Below are positions 59,459 to 64,000 of a stretch of 64,000 nt of DNA, one piece after another. How positions within the stretch are numbered: the stretch's first letter is position 1; every line of letters begins with the position of its first letter. The notes below the pieces were generated by a model. The model ran no database searches and was not told the origin of the DNA. It worked only from the letters and a program-made list of their open reading frames with translations. The stretch comes from Paenibacillus_AR mesotrionivorans (lineage in GTDB: Bacteria; Bacillota; Bacilli; Paenibacillales; NBRC-103111): positions 372,001 through 436,000 of the forward strand of contig NZ_JBJURJ010000002.1 of assembly GCF_046098205.1 (NCBI RefSeq). The letters run 5' to 3'. The translations under genes and the position numbers were made by a program.

Positions 59459-60598
59459 TCAGGACAGACGCGACGCGTAATCCTGATACCCGAACTCCCG
59501 CACGACCTTGATGCCGTTAGCTTCGTTGAAGGTGGCAATGGCCGGCAGGTTGACGCCGTTGAACATATTGGTTTTGACCATGGAATAAATGGCCATATCC
59601 GTAAACACCAGCTTATCCCCCCGCTCCAGAGGCTTCGGGAAGGAATAATCGCCGATCACGTCTCCAGCCAGGCAGGTCAACCCGCCTAAACGATACGTAT
59701 GCGGGTATTGCTGGGGCTCACCGGCGCCGATAATCTCCGGCCGGTACGGCATCTCCAGCACATCGGGCATGTGGCATGCCGCGGAGGTATCGAGAATGGC
59801 GATATCCATGCCGTTATAGATAATATCCTCTACCGTCGCCACCATAAAGCCGGTGTTCAGCGCCACCGCTTCCCCCGGCTCCAGATACACCTGGAAGCCG
59901 TAGGTTTCCTTCAGGCGGTTAATCACACGAACCAAACGGTCCACATCATAATCCTCACGGGTGATGTGGTGTCCGCCGCCCATGTTCAGCCACTTGAGCT
60001 TCTTCAGATGCTCGCCGAACTTTTCCTCCACTACGGCCACGGTCCGCTCCAGGGTATCGGAATTCTGCTGGCACAGGGTGTGGAAGTGAAGTCCGTCTAC
60101 CCCATCCAGCTCATCGCCCCGGAACTGGTCCAGGGTGACGCCCAGGCGGGAATGTGCGTAGCAAGGATCATAGATAGGCGTGCGTCCCTCCGAATACTGC
60201 GGATTGATGCGGATGCCCACCTCGATTTTTTTGCCGGGAACAGCCTGCACCTTGTCCTTGTACTTCTTCCACTGATGGAAGGAGTTGAAGACAATATGAT
60301 CCACGTAGCCAAGCAATTCGTCGAATTCCCGGTCCACATACGCAGGGGCGTAAGCGTGAACCTCCTTGCCCATCTTCTCGTAGCCCAATCTGGCCTCGTG
60401 GAGAGAGCTGGCGGTCACACCCTTGAGATATTGGCCCACCAATGGGAATACCTCATGCATAGCGAAGCCCTTCAGGGCCAGCAGAATATTGCAGTCCGTG
60501 CGTTTCTGCACCGAATCCAGAATCTCCAGATTCTTCACCAGGAGCCGTTCGTCCACGATATAACAGGGTGAGGGCAGCGCCCCGAAGTCAATATCCAT
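59459..60598 (-). CDS. nspC: Carboxynorspermidine/carboxyspermidine decarboxylase
   Basis: 379 residues from the ATG at 60598. An alanine-racemase-fold PLP enzyme that decarboxylates carboxyspermidine (or carboxynorspermidine), the last step of the aspartate-semialdehyde route to spermidine. The PLP Lys is in LLALKGFAM; GLHFHTLCQQ, MGGGHHIT and VYLEPGEAVALN are typical NspC motifs, and the Cys/Asp active-site region is in ILDTSAACHMPDVLEMPYRP. The partner dehydrogenase gene ends 16 bases upstream. No SAM-dependent spermidine synthase gene is nearby. Confidence 0.93.
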   Translation of the reverse strand: MDIDFGALPSPCYIVDERLLVKNLEILDSVQKRTDCNILLALKGFAMHEVFPLVGQYLKGVTASSLHEARLGYEKMGKEVHAYAPAYVDREFDELLGYVDHIVFNSFHQWKKYKDKVQAVPGKKIEVGIRINPQYSEGRTPIYDPCYAHSRLGVTLDQFRGDELDGVDGLHFHTLCQQNSDTLERTVAVVEEKFGEHLKKLKWLNMGGGHHITREDYDVDRLVRVINRLKETYGFQVYLEPGEAVALNTGFMVATVEDIIYNGMDIAILDTSAACHMPDVLEMPYRPEIIGAGEPQQYPHTYRLGGLTCLAGDVIGDYSFPKPLERGDKLVFTDMAIYSMVKTNMFNGVNLPAIATFNEANGIKVVREFGYQDYASRLS

Positions 60599-60614
60599 GT
60601 ATGTGCTCACTTCC

Positions 60615-61814
60615 TTAATCGAGAAGCGTGGGGGAGAAATCCTCCTGCCACGGCAAACCTTGTTTGTTCAGTTCTTCCATAAACGGATCCGGATCGAACT
60701 CTTCGATATTGTATACGCCGGGCTTCTTCCAGATGCCCTTCAGAATCATCATAGCGCCGATCATAGCAGGCACGCCGGTGGTATACGAGATGGCCTGGGA
60801 GCCAACCTCTGCATAACATTCCTCATGCACACACACGTTGTACACATAATAGGTCTTCGGCTTGCCGTCCTTCACGCCTTGGATGATACAGCCGATGTTG
60901 GTTTTACCCTTGGTGCGGGGGCCCAGGGAGGCCGGGTCCGGCAGAATCGCCTTCAAGAAGTGCAGCGGGATAATCTCGCGGCCTTCGAACATAATCGGTT
61001 CGATGGAGGTCATACCCACATTCTCCAATACCTTCAGGTGGTTCAGGTAATTGTCGGAGAAGGTCATCCAGAAGCGGATCTTCTTCAAACCCTTGATGTT
61101 CAGGGCCAGGGATTCCAGCTCCTCATGGTACAGCAGGTAGATGTTCTTCGGTCCGATTTCCGGCAGATCATAGGTCTTCTTCTCGGATAACGGCGGGGTT
61201 TCGATCCATTCGCCATTCTCCCAGTACCGGCCGTTGGCGGTAATTTCCCGGATATTGATCTCCGGATTGAAGTTGGTGGCGAAGGGATAACCGTGATCGC
61301 CGGCGTTGGCATCCACAATATCGATGGAATGAATTTCGTCGAAATGATGCTTTTGGGCATAAGCGCAGAATACGCCGGTTACACCCGGGTCAAAGCCGCT
61401 GCCCAGGAGGGCGGTGATGCCGGCCTTCTCGAATCTTTCCCGGTAGGCCCATTGCCATTTATATTCAAACTTCGGCACTTCCGGCGGCTCATAGTTGGCC
61501 GTATCCACATAGTGGACTCCGGTAGCCAGACATGCGTCCATAATCGTCAAATCCTGATAGGGGAGGGCCACATTAATGACCACATCCGGGCCAAAGCTCT
61601 TAATGAGGGCAATCACCTCATCCGTATTATCAGCATCAAGCTTGGCAGTCTGAATCTTCGTCTTGCCTCCGTCAAGCTTGGCCGCGAGCGCGTCGCACTT
61701 CTCTTTCGTGCGGCTGGCAATGCAAATTTCCTCGAAAACGTCCGGATTCTGGCAACATTTGTGAACAACAACACTTGCAACGCCGCCGGCGCCAATAATC
61801 AGAGCTTTTCCCAA
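60615..61814 (-). CDS. Carboxynorspermidine/carboxyspermidine synthase (saccharopine dehydrogenase-like)
   Basis: 399 residues. A TTG at 61814 is preferred: GGGGG lies 8 bases upstream and the family N-terminus MGKALIIGAGGVASVVVHKC results; the TTG at 61829 is an alternative. It reductively condenses aspartate semialdehyde with putrescine or diaminopropane using NADPH. The Rossmann motif is at 6-15; DVVINVALPYQDLTIMDACLATGVHYVDTANYE and LLGSGFDPGVTGVFCAYA are diagnostic of the LYS9/saccharopine dehydrogenase family. It is the first gene of the polyamine operon. Confidence 0.93.
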   Translation of the reverse strand: MGKALIIGAGGVASVVVHKCCQNPDVFEEICIASRTKEKCDALAAKLDGGKTKIQTAKLDADNTDEVIALIKSFGPDVVINVALPYQDLTIMDACLATGVHYVDTANYEPPEVPKFEYKWQWAYRERFEKAGITALLGSGFDPGVTGVFCAYAQKHHFDEIHSIDIVDANAGDHGYPFATNFNPEINIREITANGRYWENGEWIETPPLSEKKTYDLPEIGPKNIYLLYHEELESLALNIKGLKKIRFWMTFSDNYLNHLKVLENVGMTSIEPIMFEGREIIPLHFLKAILPDPASLGPRTKGKTNIGCIIQGVKDGKPKTYYVYNVCVHEECYAEVGSQAISYTTGVPAMIGAMMILKGIWKKPGVYNIEEFDPDPFMEELNKQGLPWQEDFSPTLLD

Positions 61815-61857
61815 CTCACTAACCCCCAATTCACAGATTAAAAATCAAACAAGCACG

Positions 61858-61886
61858 ATTATACAGAAAAGGCCCAACATTATCAA
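61858..61886 (-). promoter_or_regulatory. Sigma-A promoter of the polyamine operon
   Basis: TTGATA (61881-61886), a 17-base spacer and TATAAT (61858-61863) on the minus strand, about 45 bases before the start codon. Confidence 0.8.
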
Positions 61887-62022
61887 GAAAAATGACAAAA
61901 AATGAGGCTCGCCGGAATGGGGCCCCATTTTCTTCATATTTCCTTCATAATACAGGGAAATCCTCTGGATTTCTTACTTTTCCAAAAATATGGTTTGCGG
62001 CGGATTCCCTCTCCGTTTTACA

Positions 62023-62133
62023 CTACTCTTTTGTGGATTCTTCCTTCATTTTTTTCCTATAAGAGACCTCCAAGATCGTGATGATGGCAACTCCGGTGAA
62101 GCCGAGGCCGAACATAATGATGATAAGGGCCAT
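62023..62133 (-). CDS. 36-residue single-helix membrane peptide
   Basis: A short open frame, ATG at 62131-62133 to TAG at 62023-62025. AAGGGTGG lies 7 bases upstream. The product has a hydrophobic helix (ALIIIMFGLGFTGVAIITIL) and a charged tail (EVSYRKKMKEESTKE), a typical Bacillales small membrane protein layout. I do not recognise a family. It is divergent from the XRE regulator gene at 62282, with which it may share control. Confidence 0.6.
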   Translation of the reverse strand: MALIIIMFGLGFTGVAIITILEVSYRKKMKEESTKE

Positions 62134-62281
62134 CCATTAGCCACCCTTTCTTGTCTGAGGAACACAGGTTATGTAATTTTTTCCTTCCCCTATTATATAC
62201 CAATGAACTTAGGGGTTCAAGTTGAATTTGCATGTATGTTTCCTTTTTTCCTGGATTGCTATAGTTTGGATAGGTGATCAT

Positions 62282-62614
62282 ATGGCATTTGACTACTCGG
62301 TAATCGGCAAAAGAATACGTCAGGCCCGGGAAGGCAAGGGGCTGACGCAGGAACAGCTGGCTGAAAAGCTGGATGTCTCCAATGCTTACATTAGCAAAAT
62401 CGAACGTGGACGGACGCCCATTAACCTGGACCGTCTTTCGGAATTGTGCATTATGCTGGAGGAAACGCCGGAATATATTCTCAGCGGCGCCAACAACGGC
62501 ACACGCGACTATATGCGCAATGAAATCATCGCCATGCTTGAAGGATGCTCCGCCGAAAAAATCCGGCTGATCTCCCAGATCATCAAACCGATTGTCGATT
62601 ACAAGGAAAAATAA
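62282..62614 (+). CDS. XRE-family transcriptional regulator
   Basis: 110 residues from the ATG at 62282 (TAGGTGAT upstream; the longer frame to 62222 is hydrophobic and not family-like). Helix-turn-helix of the phage-repressor type in residues about 5-60 (IGKRIRQAREGKGLTQEQLAEKLDVSNAYISKIERGRTPINLDRLSELCIML). The C-terminal 45 residues (RNEIIAMLEGCSAEKIRLISQIIKPIVDYKEK) are a small helical domain seen in SinR/ImmR-like regulators. It is followed by a strong terminator. Target unknown. Confidence 0.88.
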   Translation: MAFDYSVIGKRIRQAREGKGLTQEQLAEKLDVSNAYISKIERGRTPINLDRLSELCIMLEETPEYILSGANNGTRDYMRNEIIAMLEGCSAEKIRLISQIIKPIVDYKEK

Positions 62615-62626
62615 GTGCGAAAAGCC

Positions 62627-62663
62627 TGACCCCCAAACCATTCGGTGTGGGGGTCATTTTTTT
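62627..62663 (+). terminator. Terminator of the XRE gene
   Basis: TGACCCCC (62627-62634) pairs with GGGGGTCA (62649-62656) and is followed by seven T residues. Confidence 0.88.
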
Positions 62664-62669
62664 GGGGGC

Positions 62670-63443
62670 TTATTGAAACTCCCAAGCACTCAAACTGAGG
62701 TTGCCATATTGGTAGCTCCGGTGCAGCAGCTCCGCCTTACGGGTGCCGTCGCCTGCACCCATCGCCAGCAGAAGCGGGATAAAATGCTCACTGGTGGGCA
62801 CTGCGGCCCTGGCCTGGGGAGCCAGCTCCTGATAACGGAACAAAGCGGGCAGGTCCCAGCTCACCAGCTTTTCCTCCAGCCACTGATCAAAGTCCGCGGC
62901 CCAGCTGTCTACTCCTGCGGCTCCCCAATTCACCTGCCGCAGATTATGCACGGTGCCTCCGCTGCCCATGATGAGAATGTCATCCTTGCGCAGCTCCGCC
63001 AGGGCCCGCCCGATTTCATACTGCTGCTCATTGGACAGATGCCTGTTGACGGACAACGCCACAACCGGAATATCCGCATCCGGATACAGCAGCTTGAGAA
63101 CCGCCCAAGCACCGTGATCCAGCCCCCGGGCTTCATCCTTTGCACTGACAATCCCCCGCTCCGCAAAGAGCGCAGACACCTTCCGGCTTAACGCCAGGTC
63201 TCCCGGCGCCGGATAGGTCATCTCGTACAGCTCCTTTTGAAAGCCGCCGAAATCATAAATCGTTTCATATTTTCCCTCTACCGCGCTGACCGTTTGCACA
63301 GGCTCCTCCCAGTGGGCGGAGAAAACCACAATCCCCTTGGGTTTGGGGTGGTTAGCGGCAAAGCTTTTCAGAAAATCATTATAAGCATGGTCCTCCAACA
63401 CAATCGTAGGCGCCCCATGGGCGAAAAAATAAGATGGCATCAT
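62670..63443 (-). CDS. Extradiol ring-cleavage dioxygenase (LigB/DODA family)
   Basis: 257 residues. A single-subunit class III extradiol dioxygenase of the YgiD/DODA type. Metal-ligand histidines are visible in FFAHGAPT (His9), FSAHWEEP (His44) and near the C-terminus (TSEHFIPLLLAMG), and the catalytic His region in GLDHGAWAVLKLLYPDADIPVVALS. AGGAG lies 9 bases before the ATG. Relatives in Bacillus belong to the quinone/catechol stress (MhqR) regulon and are paired with a hydrolase; here the hydrolase upstream is only a remnant. Confidence 0.88.
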   Translation of the reverse strand: MMPSYFFAHGAPTIVLEDHAYNDFLKSFAANHPKPKGIVVFSAHWEEPVQTVSAVEGKYETIYDFGGFQKELYEMTYPAPGDLALSRKVSALFAERGIVSAKDEARGLDHGAWAVLKLLYPDADIPVVALSVNRHLSNEQQYEIGRALAELRKDDILIMGSGGTVHNLRQVNWGAAGVDSWAADFDQWLEEKLVSWDLPALFRYQELAPQARAAVPTSEHFIPLLLAMGAGDGTRKAELLHRSYQYGNLSLSAWEFQ

Positions 63444-63463
63444 GATCCTTCACTCCTCTTCAT

Positions 63464-63597
63464 TTATTTGGATAGCTCCTGTTCAAGCCAATTGGTAATA
63501 TCCTGTATGATCTCCCCGGTCATTCCATGGCCCGCCTGGTAGATCCTGAAGGTCAATTCCGGGGCAAGAGGCCGGAATAAAAGCCGGTTGCTTCATG
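63464..63597 (-). pseudogene. Deleted serine-hydrolase (carboxylesterase) remnant
   Basis: A ribosome site (AGGGGAG) and ATG at 63595-63597 open a frame of a few codons; a different frame (63464-63593) encodes the C-terminus of an alpha/beta hydrolase, APELTFRIYQAGHGMTGEII then DITNWLEQELSK, with the catalytic His in GHG, and stops at TAA 63464-63466. The start and the end of the gene remain, but about 170 codons with the nucleophile Ser and Asp are missing and the frames do not match. It sits directly upstream of the dioxygenase gene. Confidence 0.6.
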
Positions 63598-63625
63598 CTG
63601 AATCTCCCCTTCCCGACCGGTATCA

Positions 63626-63737
63626 AAAATATTAGTAATACGAATTGTTTATTTGTATTTATTTTAACTCCGAGGCAGCTGGCATGTCAAATGAAAATTT
63701 GCTAATATAAATATAACATTTGTTTTACTAATATTTT
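63626..63737. promoter_or_regulatory. Paired 13-bp inverted operator-like repeats
   Basis: AAAATATTAGTAA (63626-63638) and TTACTAATATTTT (63725-63737) are exact reverse complements, one near each of two divergent genes. A further half copy (GCTAATATAAATA) lies between. They are probable binding sites of the XRE regulator encoded at 63756. Confidence 0.6.
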
Positions 63738-63755
63738 GATAAAGGAGAATGGGTT

Positions 63756-64000
63756 ATGGATATCGGTGCCTCCATACGGGCCATCCGCAAGAAAAAGAGC
63801 ATTACCATTGCCCGGATTTGCGAGGATACGGGATTATCCCAAGGCTTCCTGAGCCAGGTGGAAACAGGCCGGACCTCCCCCTCGATTGCCACATTGGAGA
63901 GTATTGCTCGGGCGTTGGGTGTACCGCTGCCTTATCTTCTTCTGCAAAAGGAAGAGCATATGACGATTATCCGCAAAAATGAGAGGAAGATTACGGCCAG
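63756..64000 (+). CDS. XRE-family regulator, truncated by the window edge
   Basis: The ATG at 63756 follows AAGGAG by 8 bases. The first 81 residues contain a helix-turn-helix (SIRAIRKKKSITIARICEDTG then LSQGFLSQVETGRTSPSIATLESIARALGVPLPYLL), followed by KEEHMTIIRKNERK, which is the usual bridge to a C-terminal cupin domain. The gene leaves the window at 64000. It is divergent from the hydrolase remnant and the dioxygenase and probably regulates them through the inverted repeats between. Confidence 0.85.
   Translation, partial: MDIGASIRAIRKKKSITIARICEDTGLSQGFLSQVETGRTSPSIATLESIARALGVPLPYLLLQKEEHMTIIRKNERKITA

Overview
The window looks like a chromosomal stretch of a Paenibacillus-type Firmicute (Paenibacillaceae). 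The evidence is AGGAGG-type ribosome binding sites, GTG and TTG starts, sigma-A promoters, a T-box leader, a perfect CcpA cre site, a DUF3231 protein, many ROK-free carbohydrate systems with AraC regulators, and moderately high GC. I see no rRNA, tRNA, prophage or CRISPR array. The first gene and the last gene run off the window.

Region 1-3.9 kb holds a truncated FAD oxidoreductase, a secreted stalk-domain protein and a cupin. Region 4.0-13.9 kb is the most interesting part. It is one minus-strand operon encoding a NifB-like radical SAM protein, a free-standing NifX-like protein, a NifH-like reductase, a cysteine synthase, NifK-like and NifD-like subunits, and a complete SsuABC/TauABC-type importer with two different permeases. 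All six P-cluster cysteines and the NifH cluster cysteines are present, but there is no nifENV or nitrogen-fixation context, and the usual cofactor histidine of NifD appears replaced. The operon has a sigma-A promoter overlapped by a 27-bp dyad that resembles a CymR (cysteine regulator) box, followed by a leader terminator. I infer a group IV nitrogenase-like reductase, related in idea to methylthio-alkane reductase, that imports an organosulfur compound, cleaves it reductively and feeds sulfide or a thiol to CysK.

Region 13.9-25.8 kb holds a chemoreceptor, a GH15 glucoamylase-like enzyme, a lysine-less glycine cleavage H-like protein next to a lipoate-protein ligase, a 2-Cys peroxiredoxin, a secreted PL9-type pectate lyase under a cre site, leuB and an AraC regulator. 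Region 25.9-39.6 kb is carbohydrate metabolism: a GH78 rhamnosidase-like enzyme, an amino acid permease, and an LplABC-type sugar import operon with an embedded alpha/alpha-toroid protein and a membrane-anchored AraC regulator.

Region 39.7-46.8 kb has a small membrane-protein gene split by a 163-bp MITE-like element, then leuA, ilvC, ilvN and ilvB (all minus strand) with a T-box leader carrying a likely leucine specifier. Region 47-58.5 kb has a large toroid protein with a divergent AraC regulator, an iron alcohol dehydrogenase, an FAD oxidoreductase/DUF3231 pair, a seven-repeat RCC1-like protein and a GntR-ABC transporter operon with a YtrA-like operator. Region 58.5-64 kb has a small membrane protein, the carboxyspermidine/carboxynorspermidine polyamine pair, a 36-residue membrane peptide, an XRE regulator, an extradiol dioxygenase with a deleted hydrolase upstream of it, and a partial XRE regulator.

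Intergenic regions carry several distinct short repeat families, each largely confined to one or a few gaps; a roughly 50-bp-period array at 43.7-44.0 kb is the most regular.
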